From: Mytilus trossulus
Lineage: Eukaryota > Mollusca > Bivalvia > Mytilida > Mytilidae
DNA: 64,000 bases
Direction: 5' to 3'
Assembly (NCBI RefSeq): GCF_036588685.1
Contig: NC_086386.1
Span: 77,994,682-78,058,681, forward strand
The notes beneath the pieces are model-generated. The model was given only the letters and a program-made list of their open reading frames with translations, ran no database searches and was not told where the DNA came from. The stretch's first letter is position 1, and each line of letters starts with the position of its first letter. Below, one piece after another: positions 38,111 to 49,790 of this stretch. The translations under genes were made by a program, and so were the position numbers.

Positions 38111-38602
38111 CTATTATCGCCGTATGCTCCATAGCTGATAGTGCTCCAAACTGTTGAATCGTATAGTTTAGAAAATGTTCGAAACGGAAAACCTCCAAAC
38201 TATTTATGTTTCGAAATTAAAAGTCATAAAGCTCTGTTTGCGGCAGCTGCAACATGTTAAGCCATGATCTGGTAGTCCAAATGTTCTGTTAATACGAGTC
38301 CAAGATATGTATACTTATCGACTGTTTTAAAAGTTATATTTCTACATTTAAAAGTTGCTGCAGATCTTGGTAAAGAATTCGGAGACATTTGGCTTGTTTC
38401 CATTCACTGTCATATTATTGTTGACCTACCATATATCATTGAATCAAATAACGTTTGCAGTTCGTTTTCAGCATTGGCAAATAACACTAGGTCGTCAGCA
38501 TATAATAACATCGAAACTTTTTCACCTCCAATATCAACTCCTAAATTATGTTAAGATGTTAATTAAATGTGTCGCAAGGTCATTAATGTAAAAATTGAAG
38601 AG

Positions 38603-39830
38603 TTAATGGCGATCATAAACAGCCCTGGTTAGGCCGCAACTCACATTAAACCAGTCTGTTTTGCAACCATTTATCCTCACACAGCATTCCACACTTTTAT
38701 ACAAGGACTGAATAGCGCTATATATATTCCCTTGAATACAAATACTAAGTTTCCGAAATAAAATGGTACGATCAATACAATCATATGCTTTGTGGAAGTC
38801 TATATATGCAACAAATGTTGATAATCGATTACACTTTCTTGTTTCTATAATTGATGTGAGCGAGGTAACATGATCAATAGTGCTCCGTCCTTTCCGGAAA
38901 CCGTTCTGAACATAACATAAAATGTTATTCTCGGATTCCAATGCATTCAGTCTATTATTTAACACATGAAAATAAAGCTTATAACATACAAGAACCAACG
39001 TAATCCCTCTTTAATTCATCGGATCCCGCGCATTTCCTGTAGACGATTTTGGAATAGGGTGTATAATTCCTTTAGCCCAAATCTCTGAAATTATTCCCGT
39101 GAAAAACATTTGTTAAAAAGTTTATGCAAGAACAGTATCACGCTGACATTTTTAAAAAGATCAGCTGGTATTTCATCCACATCGACTGCTTTGTTTATTT
39201 TCAAGCTACGGACTGCTCGCTGCACTTCATCGATACTTATTTCATCATTTAGTTCATGTAATCCTCTACATTCGATATCAGGCTCATGAATACGTTGCGA
39301 GTCTATTAATGTTTCCGGTGCATTACTGTCATCGTTTGCATTTGATAAACCATAAAACGCATTTTTCCATTCTGATAGAACACTGTCTTTATCATTCGTG
39401 ATTTCTCCATTCTGTAATTGTACTTCCATTGGGATAAGTTTACGTCGTTCTTGTCCAACGCCGATTCGTTCAATTTCTTTCCAGATTTCGCGTTGCTTAC
39501 CACCTTCAAGTTCATCAATTCTCAATACTTTATTTCTCTTACGTTGTGCTTCACTGTCAAAATTTTTCCTTTTCAAAATGAACACTTTTCTAAACTCGCG
39601 TTTTCTCGACGTAATCTTACATTTAATTATGTCTTTTTCCGCTTCACAGACTTTGTTCCAAAGCACAGTAAGTTGATCGGACCTCCAAGGTTTCTTTGTG
39701 CGCCTCTTTTTACTACTTAGTCCATCATATAGTTTAACAGTTTTGTAGTCTAGGCAATCGTTCATTTCGTTTTTTAGTATATCTACAAAATTTCCATACA
39801 ATTTATTGATGCTTCTGATTCACCGTGTTC
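38603..39830 (-). pseudogene. LINE pre-RT and reverse transcriptase remnant
   Basis: 39801-39091 is an open stretch (RRTKKPWRSDQLTVLWNKVC to INKAVDVDEIPADLFK), the usual region leading into RT. After a break, 38998-38603 has NGFRKGRSTIDHVTSL, FVAYIDFHKAYDCIDR (RT motif A aspartate) and WFNVSCGL. The YxDD block is not intact in an open frame: about 38500 reads as LFANAENEL-like sequence after frameshifts. Not functional. Confidence 0.88.
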
Positions 39831-39984
39831 ATATACAACTGTAGAATTAAATCTTCAATATCTCGTAACCGATTATCCAAAAAAGAGCTTAGGATGTTAG
39901 AAAAATCGAACTTTTTCACTTCTGTTTCTTTACTTTTGTTTTCATCATGAGACTTTGTCAATTTGTCAAACACATATTCTCCGC

Positions 39985-40362
39985 TAGAAGAGAATGGTCG
40001 GGATTTGTCTATCCCAAATTCATGTATTTGGTTTTCATGTTATATTTGTTATTCTCGTGGTGTTTTGTCTGATGCTTGGTCCGTTTCTGTGGGTGTTACG
40101 TTTCGCTGTTATGTCGTTGTTCTCCTCTTATATTTAATGCGTTTCCCTCGGTTTTAGTTTGTTACCCCGATTTTGTTTTTTTTTGTCCATGGATTTATGA
40201 GTTTTGAACAGCGGTACCAAGTCAGGAATATGACAGTTGTTATCCATTCGTTTGATGTATTTGGACTTTTGATTTTGCCTTTTGATTTTGGATTTTCCTT
40301 TTTGAATTTTCCTCGGAGTTCGGTATTTTTGTGTTTTTACTGTATACTACTGTTGCCTTTAT
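39985..40362 (-). mobile_element. Dispersed repeat (family C+B) inserted in LINE ORF2
   Basis: On the minus strand it reads, in order, a C module (aaaatcaaaagtcc, 'cgaatggataacaactgtca', 'tattcctgacttggtac') and a B module ('cgctgttcaaaactcataaa', 'gaaacgcattaaatataaga', 'caaatacatgaatttgggat'). It interrupts sequence between the LINE endonuclease and pre-RT segments, so it arrived later. Confidence 0.8.
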
Positions 40363-40399
40363 TTGAAACACATTGGTCAACTGAGTCAAACAAATTGTA

Positions 40400-41100
40400 G
40401 TTTTGCATTAGCTCAGACATCGTAGAAACCTCAAAATCGGAAAATCGACATACATTTTCATATGGCACAATACAATAGTCTACAACGGACGAACCGCGAG
40501 TCGACACATCTGTATAATTATTACGTTTGGTATTTCTTCCGTTTAAGATACAACAGTTGCAATTTATGAAGAAATCATATAAATTTCTCTGTATGCATTT
40601 GAAACGTAATCAATGACGTCACGCTCTATAATATCATCAACCCAAGGAATAAATAAAGTCTTTCATATCATCACATCTGCTGTTCAGGTCTCCGCACATA
40701 AATAACAAACCCGTTTTTCCATATGTATGAATCTGACTAATTCTTGGGCGTCAACATTACGGGTAGAACCTACAGGTGGTTAATAGCAAACACAGGCATT
40801 AAACTGAAATTTTCCATCTTTGTCGGTTATATTTATCCACATCACACCTTCGACTGATCTATCAAGAATGCATATATCATAAAAGGAGAGAAGATCATTC
40901 TTCACTAAAAAGCCTACGCCTCCTGAGCCATTTAATGCACGCTTATGTATTTCAGTCCTATTGTGACCAAACCATGTAGGTTAATAGTTTTGTCTCCTTT
41001 AAGATGGGTTTCTGCAATTTCAATCTAATCAAAACCTTATCTTTGCACGTAAGTGGCACGTATTAAATGTATATCTGGGTTATTGTCTACGTTGTTTAGA
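40400..41100 (-). pseudogene. LINE endonuclease-region remnant
   Basis: Minus-strand translation in shifting frames gives IEIAETHLKGDKTI (the ETH motif of apurinic-type endonucleases), NGSGGVGFLVKNDLLSFYDI, and SVEGVMWINITDKDGKFQ followed by a stop within CVCY*PPVGS. At least two frameshifts and several stops are present. Confidence 0.75.
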
Positions 41101-42600
41101 CTCTGACGTTCCACAATCCACATCGCCACTAATATTTTCCATTTCGGTTATAGCCTCTGTGTTGATAGTTCCCGCGTGGACGGCGTTGAAAATATTCATC
41201 TGAATCTCTATTATAATTATCTTGTTCTGATCGGTTTTCATATTGTCGTTCGTGGTGCCGCTGGCTTCCATCACTGTAGTCATTCTGTTTCCGTATATTT
41301 TCTGCTGTTTTAACTTGTACGCTAGAGCCCCTCAGTTCAAGTTGGTGTTTCCCAATTGTTCGAACAATGATCCTCAAATTTGAATTCATCATTCGCTGAG
41401 ACTTCAGTAGATCATGTTCCATGAATAAAGGCAACAGTATTATACCGCTGTTCAAAACTCGTAAATCTATGGACAAAAAACAAAATTGGGGTAACAAACT
41501 AAAACTGAGGGAAACGCATTAAATATAAGAGGAGAACAACGACACAACATTAAAATGTAACGCACACAGAAACGGACTAAGCATTAGACAAAATTCGATT
41601 AGAATAACAAATATAACATCAAAACCAAATACATGAATTTTGGATAGAAAAGTACCGTGACACGTCTTATAGTAATGTGAACTAACACTCAAATTTAAGA
41701 GAAAACAAACGACATAACGGAAATACAACGTTAAAATGTTACACACACAGAAACGAACTATGATGTAACAATGACCATTTTCGATAAAAATGTTTTTGAA
41801 GTTTCTGCTATCCTTAAGTTTTCGTTTTTCTTCCATTGCTTTTCTTTTATCATCACTCGAATGGAATGCGATCAACACGATGCCCGTAACATTGCCCTGT
41901 CTGCTTATTTTGCGTTCTGCTGATTTTATTTTTACGTCTTTGAGTATAAGGCCATCATTTATTAAGCCGGTGACTTTACTTATTATATTTTCACCCCTTG
42001 TTTCCGGTAAATTTCGAATAATAACATTTAAACGCGTATCTGTTCTTTTTTGCATTTCAGCGGTTGTCTTTGGCAATTGTGTTAAAGAGTTTGTAGCATT
42101 CGTCACTTCTTTGCGCAAAATCTCTATTTCCCCTTAAGGTTGTCCTTTAAAGTTATGATGTTATCGTCTGTTTTTTTTCCACTTATTTTGTAAACGTTTT
42201 TCAGCTTTCGATAGCGGTATCGACTTTCTTGTTAATCATGTCACTGATTTTCTTTGTTATACTTGTTTCAATTTTATAGATCCGTGTCGTCATTTTATCA
42301 CAGAACGAGTTCATACTGACCGTTAGATCAAACACCATGGCCTTAAGATCTTTATCCTCGGGACTTTTACTTGAAATGAGTTCACTTGTCACTGACTTTG
42401 TGTTATCGCCTTCTATTATATACACTTTATCATTCATTGTATTACTACGCAGCTTTTTCACGTCTCGGCTATTGTTTTCATTTGAGAGTCGCCGTTTTCC
42501 TACTTTTTTCTTGTATTTGAAATCTGATGTACTTCCAATAATAGAGTTATCAAAATTACTCACGGGTCTTTCTTCGTGAATATCGGCTTAAACGGATTGA
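41100..42600 (-). pseudogene. LINE ORF1 remnant
   Basis: Three in-phase-broken pieces: 42563-42201 (basic KKKVGKRRLSNENN start, then a helical part), 42118-41780 (TRLNVIIRNLPETRGENI and on to KAMEEKRKLKDSRNFKNI, resembling the RRM-like domain of LINE ORF1 proteins) and 41420-41129 (LLKSQRMMNSNLRII, then an R/N/Y-rich basic tail). A dispersed repeat (about 41424-41777) separates the last two. Confidence 0.8.
41424..41777 (+). mobile_element. Dispersed repeat family B inserted in LINE ORF1
   Basis: Begins TAAAGGCAACAGTATTATAC then 'cgctgttcaaaactcgtaaa' and ends 'cacagaaacgaactatgatg' 'taacaatgacca'. It is collinear with 55645-56010. LINE ORF1 coding sense resumes on either side. Confidence 0.85.
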
Positions 42601-42660
42601 AGTCATTGCCTCTTCGACGTACTGCTCCGCCAATTCTTTACTCATAGGATCCATTCTTAT

Positions 42661-43110
42661 ATATATACAAAACTGTCCACTGATATATCGTTTTGGCTTT
42701 AACTTACATATAATGAATATAGTTTATACTATTTAAGTACTCCAACTCACAATAGACTATAGGAATAGGTATGAATCCACAACAATCACTATAATTTCAT
42801 CAGAACAGAAAAAAACCAACATCTACATTCATGCACATGCGCATACCAACAGCCGAAGGCCATCAATTGGCTTTCAATGCAGCAAGAAAATACACACCCT
42901 TATGCATGCATCAGCTAGCCTCTAAACAAAAATATATACTAGTTTAGTGACAATGGACGTCATACTTAACTTCGAAATATATAAAAGAAACAAAAATAAA
43001 AAATCATTCAAGACTAACAAAGGTCAGAGGCTAATGAATTTGGACAGGCGCGAAAATGCGCCGGGGTTAAACATGTTTTTAGATCTCACCCCTTAAATAC
43101 CTCTGCCCAA
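42661..43110. other. Spacer with dispersed repeat fragment
   Basis: No gene. 43010-43110 ('acaaaggtcagaggctaatg', 'gacaggcgcgaaaatgcgcc', 'ggggttaaacatgtttttag') looks like the end module of a dispersed element, sharing the 'gg(a)caggc' motif with the tails of families A and B. Confidence 0.5.
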
Positions 43111-44760
43111 TGAAAAAAACAAACACGCAACAATACGCACAGAAAAATTTAGGTTAAAAGAAGTCCGAGTCCGGTGTCAGAACATTTTTAATGCCAACGA
43201 ATTTACAAATTGATAAGGTTGGTGCTATACTGGGCAGCGAGCATCAGTCCAACTTCTCCTTCATACTTGATTTCATATCTATTGTCATTTTCTAAAGGTT
43301 GGAAAATTCTTATTGAAACTAATCATATCAGGCATTTTTTCCCGATTTTAACAACATTTTTTGTGTATTTCAATCCGATAAAACATGTGAACAAACTACA
43401 AAATTAATGCTCAAATGTCAGTGTTATAATTTGATAGACACATACTTCGTTTATTATTTAACTAATATAGATAGTCAACCATAACTGAAAGTTTCAACTG
43501 ATTTTTATATCAGAGTTATTATCATTGAAAGTTGATGCTACATTTTTTAGCATAAAACAAAAAAATGTTCAGCATAATAAGAAGGACACTTAAATGAGCG
43601 GAAACGGATAACAGAAATACGAAATACGAAATACGTTATATTTTATTAAAGAAAGCTCAATTATGAACATAATCATTAATAGCATAGATACAACAAAGAA
43701 TAACATTTAAATAATCTTAACTAAAATAAATACTACACAAGTATCAAAGTATATGTGTTCCAAGGGGGAGTAAAAAATATCAGTAATCATTTTACATTAT
43801 AAGCAGCAAACAAAAATTTCACACTTATATTCTATGTAAAAAACAAATGTTTATATACTTAGCTATATTTTTGCATTCATCAGTGTCTCCATTACCGATA
43901 GAGTGCTTCACCAAAGTCCTTCGACAGTAGAGCGATAAACACATTGTTCGTGTATACCAACATAAACCAATCCTACAACTGTCACACGACTGTCGAACGA
44001 CAATCTCTCGATTGTCGCAAGGCAGTCCTGATACAGTTGCATGATTGTCTGACACAACTTTAATTGTCTGTCGTACGACATTGGTACGTTCGTCGTGCAA
44101 CATATTTTCGATTTATTTAGAAGAAAACAATTCGGTGGGAATGAAAGTTTGGAAAAACATACCATCTGCCATTTAAAGAGGATGGCTATTCAACCTGAAC
44201 GAAAACGCTTGGCCCTGCTGGATATGCGCCTTGCCGGCTTCCAACAAGAGCAAACTATATTGATTCGAGCCCATTCGAACAGTATAGGAACCAGCGACAT
44301 GCTGGTTTAAATTCGCCGAACAATTTTAGTATAAAATTATACGAAAAACGTTGTTTACTTGAACCGAACTTATAATGACACTGAAAAATTTTAAAAGCAA
44401 ATGGCAAATGACACGCAATAAATCGTACCTTCTTTTTATACTATTAGTTCGGAGTCAAACATTCGAGTGACCCGCGACTGTTTTGTTTTGTTTTTTTTAT
44501 TTTTCATTTTGTTATGTACTATAAATATGTAGTTTTATGGCAATAAAATTTTGAATTGAATACGAATTGAATATTGAATCTAACCAGGCCACCAGTACCA
44601 GATATAGACATACTTTTTTTCAATTCTTTAGTTTAAACAAAGTTGATACCCATTTCATAATTTTTAAGAAACTTCTTTACACATGTGCATTTTTAAAACT
44701 TTCAAAATACCAGTATTTACTAACAATTTGTATAATAAGGAATTGTGATTCGATCCAGTC
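43111..44760. other. Intergenic; GTCGTACGAC-rich patch
   Basis: No supportable gene. 43915-44110 is rich in short inverted words (ctgtcgaacgacaat, gtctgtcgtacgacattg, acgttcgtcgtgcaac), possibly a fold-back element. 44505-44580 ('tggcaataaaattttgaatt' then 'gaatacgaattgaatattga') resembles the microsatellite-tailed 3' end of a plus-strand LINE. Confidence 0.4.
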
Positions 44761-44764
44761 ACTA

Positions 44765-44905
44765 TAATGTAAGGTTATTACATGATTATAGGGGAATATT
44801 GTCCTGATTAGAGTTTTATATTGCACGAAATTGCGAGTGCAATATAGTTTCTACGACGGACAATATTCCCAAATATTAATCCAATAACCCTTTTATTGTA
44901 AAGCA
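44765..44905. mobile_element. Small fold-back element with nested palindromes
   Basis: GGGAATATTGTCC at 44792-44804 pairs with GGACAATATTCCC at 44858-44870. Inside, TATATTGCAC (44817-44826) pairs with GTGCAATATA (44837-44846). The outer flanks 'aaggttatt' and 'aataaccctt' also invert. No coding content. Confidence 0.7.
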
Positions 44906-45789
44906 ATATAATATTTTAATATCTAAATTGGTGTAAACTAAGATTTTGTTGTTGATGACGTCATGAATTTTTAAGATTTATTACACTAGTGCAATGATAT
45001 ATACTCAAATGCAGTTAACTTAAGCGTTTGATAGTTCATTGATAACATTCTGACGTATCACAAACAAACAACTTGTTACGTCTCATTGCATCGGCCGAAA
45101 GATTTAAATACATCAACAATGTAGTCAGTGTGCACGTGAATTGACACAGGTGACCGACAATGGAATTTACTATGTTACTACGAACGTAAAAACAATGATT
45201 TGTATAGTTAACAAACCTTTGGTCAAAAGAATTAAATAAATGTTTTGTTAACTTCAAATAGTGGGGTCGAAATATTATACTGATAATTTGTTTTAAGTAA
45301 TAGTTCTTTATGCATGCAGCAACTCAATTATCTCGAACCCGGCATGATGAGAAATATAAGGATAAAATAAAATACATGTGCCGCTTTTATACGGATGAAT
45401 ATATGAACCACTTTTGATTTCTTTCATACTGACGATAGGTTATAATCCTAACAATGTCGTTGTCACTAATAATAAGTATCTCATAATACTGATCCATTAC
45501 AATAATTAATGAGGGGTTGCACTGACATTCCGCTTTTATTATTTGCATGCTATAAAACATACACACAGTAGCTATAAGCGTACCATAAACGGAGGAAATT
45601 GTCCCCCAAAGATAAAAACGAAATAACTTTAATTGTATCATTTGTGCACCTGAATGAATTCAGTGAGGGCATGTTGTTGTAATAAATTGAAATGTTACAT
45701 CGGCGAGGAGTATTTCTTTTGTATGTGTGGAACTTATTACTAAATTAATACTTGTGAGAAATGTCTTAGTTTATAAGGAACAATTCTCG
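44906..45789. other. Intergenic, nothing recognised
   Basis: Several small open frames (45036-45257, 45387-45641, both -) show no domain or family resemblance. No repeat identified. Confidence 0.4.
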
Positions 45790-46130
45790 TTTGAATTGTT
45801 TTACATTGTCATTTCGGGGACTATGCGGTATGGGCTTTGCTCATTATTGAAAGCCGTATAATCCTATAGTTGTAAATACTAGCATCTGTGTCATTTTGGT
45901 CTCTTGTGGAGAGTTGTTTCTATTTACATAGATATAGGAAGAAGGGGTGTGAGTGCCAATGAGACAACTCTCCATCAAAAAACATTTATAAAAGTAAACC
46001 ATTTTAGCTCAATGTACGGCCTTCAACACGAAGCGTTGGCTCACACTGAACAACAAGCTATAAAGGGCCCCAAATTACTATTGTAAAACCATGCAAAATG
46101 GAAAACCAACGGTTTAATATTTACAATATA
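45790..46130. repeat. Two family A copies, tail-less, head-to-head
   Basis: 45790-45925 is a minus-strand copy (reverse of '...acaactctccacaagagacc'), followed at once by a plus-strand copy (45930-46130, 'gatataggaagaaggggtgt', 'gagtgccaatgagacaactc'). The 'gagagttgt' and 'acaactctc' words face each other about 60 bp apart, forming an imperfect palindrome. Confidence 0.8.
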
Positions 46131-47560
46131 TAATTTGCGTTCGTTTTTCTACCGAGAATAGCAAAACCTCAAGTATATCGTTGGAGTTTATAAACTACAT
46201 TTAATCACCCCCTGTGTCATGATTGGCCATCTCCGTTTTTTTCATAACAAAGCGTGGTTGGTTACATTATATGAATTCACTTACTATTTCGGGATTTTAT
46301 TTTCTTCAAGTAAACGGAATCAGAAAAAAAAAATCACTTTCCTATGTCGAATAGTTATACCTAAAACTTGTCAAAGAATATGAAAAGTGTTTGATTCATT
46401 TTTCAAGTTCAACGTTAATTAATCCAGTCAATTGAGTAAAAGAAAAGGCAGGAGCAACAATTTGTGGGAGTCAATGAAAAAATATGTGAATTGATTATTT
46501 TTTTTATTGAACTTTTGATGTCGTCCCTTGATTTAAAGGAGACATTTAAATTGAATATTTTAACTGTTAAGATTTTAAAGTTTAAACTTTACTACCAATT
46601 GCAGAAAATTATAAAACCAATGAATTTCACATACACATTTATAAAAGCTAGAATTGATGTATGCGAATACGACGATGGAAGCTTTAAACGACCTTGACCA
46701 GCTACGTGAATATAAATCAGTCCATTCAACGTTATAGTACGTGTGTTCTATTTTCAAAGGTTTGAATTGACCAATGAAAATGATCGTTCCTTAGAGCATT
46801 AATCTAATAAAGTTTGTTTGACTGATTATGTCGCACGACCTTTCGCGAAGCTTAGTCGCAGTTAGGTGTAATTTAATGCACGCTAACCTTTGGTTAATTT
46901 CTGTGGGAAATATTATTATAATATTGCTATGCAATAATGTAGAATACTACTCTAATTTTTCATCAATACAAAACTGGATTTAGATGTTTTATGTTATTTT
47001 GAATTAAAATTAAATATTCTATTCAAAAGTAGATAACATATTTTTTTATTTGTTTTGAATCGCATTTTCCTGCATAAATGTTATTAAAATAAGCATATGT
47101 CTACCACTTTGTTAAACATTTCTCCTACAAGTACGTCAGTTTGTTTGAATAGGTATTGATTATTTTAAATACTGTACGTGTTAAATAAACTTTTTTCAAC
47201 TGCTAATCAATATATGACATTTTAATAAAAACAAATAAAATACTCGGTGGAATTCAAGGGTAAACTACACACTAACCTGTTTATTGTATGCTTTGATATA
47301 CTGTATATAACAGAGATTATTTAAAGCTCACCATCGATACTAGTTCTTTGATTCGGACCGGATAAAAAGATTAACTCTTTCTGGTACAATTTGCACAGAC
47401 TCTGCTTTTAGCTGTAGTTTCTTTTATTATATTAAAGTACAATCTAAATATATATTTATGCATCTCAAAATGTATTTTGCCTAGCCTAGAAAATGTTATA
47501 TTGACATTTAAGGTAGATAAGTTGTTATGTGTGTTGAAGTCTTTTATCTATGCTATCAAA
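46131..47560. other. Intergenic, nothing recognised
   Basis: AT-rich, without domain-bearing frames on either strand. Lies upstream of the TRIM remnant. Confidence 0.4.
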
Positions 47561-48083
47561 TCAATTATGGAAACGGGTATACATTTAACTGATATGTTCA
47601 CTTGTCCGATATAAATCTCCTAAATAAATACCTTGTTCACACAGTGTTTGTGAAATATGTATCGGTGAGTTTATTCTATCAACAAAACGTCGAACAGGGC
47701 ATACACTTTCAAGTGTCCTGTTAATAAATCAGTTGATATGACAAACAATCCACAAGACTAAACATCGCCGTGGGCATCGACAAAATGTATAATTTTTAGA
47801 TGAGCTCAGTATAACAGGCGATAAACATAAATGTGTTTCCAAAGAAACGTTGAAACCTGTCGAAAATTTACTGGGTAGCATTGTGTCATTGATGAACATA
47901 ACCAAATCTGTACAAGATCATGGCTCGTTGAATCAAATGTTTATTCATTTGAACAAATCGAAATCTGAATCAAAGTTTAAAATCGAGGAAACAAACAAAA
48001 CTTTGGATGCAGAATCAGTTGAGGAAGCTATATTTGCTCTTAATGAAAGAATACACCAAATAGAAAAAGAAAACAGGTTTTAA
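47560..48083 (+). pseudogene. Degenerate TRIM paralogue
   Basis: 47595-47720 aligns by eye with the RING-coding part of the intact TRIM gene: 'aaatctcctaaa', 'ccttgttcacacagtgtttg', 'tgaaatatgtatcggtgagt' against 'tgaagtatgtatcggtgagt', 'aaacgtcgaacagggcatac'. A deletion removes the first RING cysteines' spacing, and stops follow. After about 100 bp the coiled-coil part resumes (47850-48083: VQDHGSLNQMFIHLNKSKSE, matching VEDHCNLNQTFIFFERSKTD of the intact gene) and ends in a stop. Both B-boxes and the whole C-terminal half are missing. A broken, divergent duplicate, not a processed copy in any evident way. Confidence 0.88.
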
Positions 48084-48540
48084 GAGTATTGTAATGTGCC
48101 AATTATAGTACGGAGGCTTTGTGAGAAATTGTGCACATCCTGCTTCAAGCATGAAATTTGGCATAGACCTTCCTTAACTATTACTCTTTTATTTCAGATA
48201 GGGAGGCATTTGAAAAAAATGTCTCTCTTACGGGAAAATTCAAAATGGCGGACATAATACTAAAATCAGTCCAACATCGAAGGCTAGTATGTGAAAAGGT
48301 ATTATTATCGGTCGTTCCACTGTCTATATCACTCTGTTCAGCTCTTAATATTATTCCGTATCATGTGTGACGTCAAATACGTTGACCCGGCCTTAATAAC
48401 TTTGACCCGGACATATCGGCGACGTCATAATGTTTGAACCGACGTTAATAACTTTGACCCCAACTTATCAAGTCATCTTTTGTGTACTGGTGAACCAAAG
48501 AAAACACTTCCGAAACACGGAAATATAGCCCATATAAATC
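48084..48540. other. Intergenic with short tandem phrase
   Basis: 'gttgacccggccttaataac', 'tttgacccggacat' and 'cgttaataactttgacccc' recur between 48370 and 48460, a degenerate ~50-bp repeat with 'gacgtca(t)aa' words. No gene. Confidence 0.45.
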
Positions 48541-48702
48541 AATTATCAGATTATCTGCATATTGATATTGTAAAATATCAGCTGATTGACATTAAATGAA
48601 GGCTTTTTGATCTCGTTCGCTACGCTCACTCGACAAAAAGCTTCATATTATGTCTCGCAGCTGATATTTTACGATATCAACATGCAGATAACCCGATAAT
48701 CG
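48541..48702. mobile_element. Fold-back element, ~43-bp inverted arms
   Basis: Left arm 48541-48583 (ATCTGCATATTGATATTGTA then AAATATCAGCTG) pairs with the right arm 48658-48700 (CAGCTGATATTTTACGATAT then CAACATGCAGAT). A second inner pair is GAAGGCTTTTTGAT / CAAAAAGCTTC. The loop holds TCGTTCGCTACGCTCACTCG, itself partly palindromic. Confidence 0.78.
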
Positions 48703-49279
48703 GTACTTATCATGCTAATATCAAAATATTTGGTACACTCCTTTGTTTTTTTTCCACTTTTGGATGTATTATATAGATTAGATGTCTTTAAAAACCTACA
48801 ATCTCCTTTATTGAATGCGGTCGAGCATCATGTCAAAATATTACCAATGCAGTTTGGTTGAAAATATTTATAAACACATAAATGTAAATGTCTTTGTGCT
48901 TGACGAATATGAAAGGTTATAGAAGATATATATGAATTCTATTTGTACAAAATTACAGATAGTTCAGTTATAAAACTGAGGCTGTCACTCAGTGATCTTG
49001 ACTCTCTTTTTACAGTGCATTTTTGTGCAATATCTGTTTTTTTATCCGCTGTCGCTATTTGGTTGTTGGTATTATTATGTCAGTTTTTTTCCCGGAGTTT
49101 TTAAATAAAAGTGGGACAAAACCCTAAAATCGTAAAAAACTGGCATTCTACTTATAACTATTCTTATATTATATTGAGAAGTAAATCGCTGTAAGTATGA
49201 AAAAGTAAACGAATTATACATCCGACATTAAAAACAATTCTTCTATTGACAAACTTATTATAAATATTCACCCTCTTCC

Positions 49280-49440
49280 AAATGACTGTACCAAGTCAGG
49301 AATATGACAGTTCTTGTCCATTCGTTTTTGATGCTTTTTGATTTTGCCATGTGGTTATGGACTTTCCGAATTGATTTTCCTCTGAGTTCAGTATTTTTGT
49401 GATTTTACTTTTTTCCGCTAATAATAATTTTTTCAAAAAC
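49280..49440 (-). repeat. Dispersed repeat module C, minus orientation
   Basis: Reverse complement of the start of 58700-58850: 'ccaagtcaggaatatgacag', 'tgtccattcgtttttgatgc', 'gattttcctctgagttcagt'. Followed closely by a family A copy. Confidence 0.8.
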
Positions 49441-49486
49441 AAAGAGAAAACTTGGATGTTGGCTAAGTCATATGTTACAGTCAAAT

Positions 49487-49790
49487 AGATATAGGAAAAT
49501 GTGGTGTGAGTGCCAATGAGACAACTCTCCATCCAAATAACAATTTAAAAAAGTAAACCATTATAGGTCAATGTACGGCCTTCGACACGGAGCCTTGGCT
49601 CACACCGAACAAGCCATAAAGGGCCCAAAAATTACTAGTGTAAAACCATTCAAATGGGGGGAAACCAACGGTTTAATCTATATAAAAAAACGAGATACGA
49701 GAAACACCTATAAATTACATTAACAAACGACAACTACTGTACATCAGATTCCTGACTTAGGACAGGGTCAAACATTTTTGTTGATGATTG
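49487..49790 (+). repeat. Dispersed repeat family A, good copy
   Basis: 'gatataggaaaatgtggtgt', 'gagtgccaatgagacaactc', 'aggtcaatgtacggccttcg', 'ggtttaatctatataaaaaa', 'cagattcctgacttaggaca'. It shares almost every block with 19262-19565. Confidence 0.9.

Larger units (their letters stand above)
37190..42660 (-). mobile_element. Decayed non-LTR retrotransposon (LINE), two nested insertions
   Basis: On the minus strand, in order: ORF1 with coiled-coil and RNA-binding-like region (about 42563-41100), an endonuclease region (41100-40400), a pre-RT and reverse transcriptase region (39830-38600), a C-terminal region with a CxxC motif (38110-37450), an AT-rich 3' end and a tail of ATTGT repeats (37236-37190). 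Stops and frameshifts interrupt every part, so it is a fossil. Dispersed repeats are inserted at about 41424-41777 and 39985-40362. The clade is not certain; the GFRKGRSTIDH and FxDFHKAYD-like motifs and the microsatellite tail suit the CR1/L2/Jockey group. Confidence 0.9.

Noticed and set aside
43825-44310. Overlapping frames on both strands around a GTCGTACGAC-rich patch
   Set aside because: Both strands are open by virtue of inverted short words; nothing resembles a known protein.
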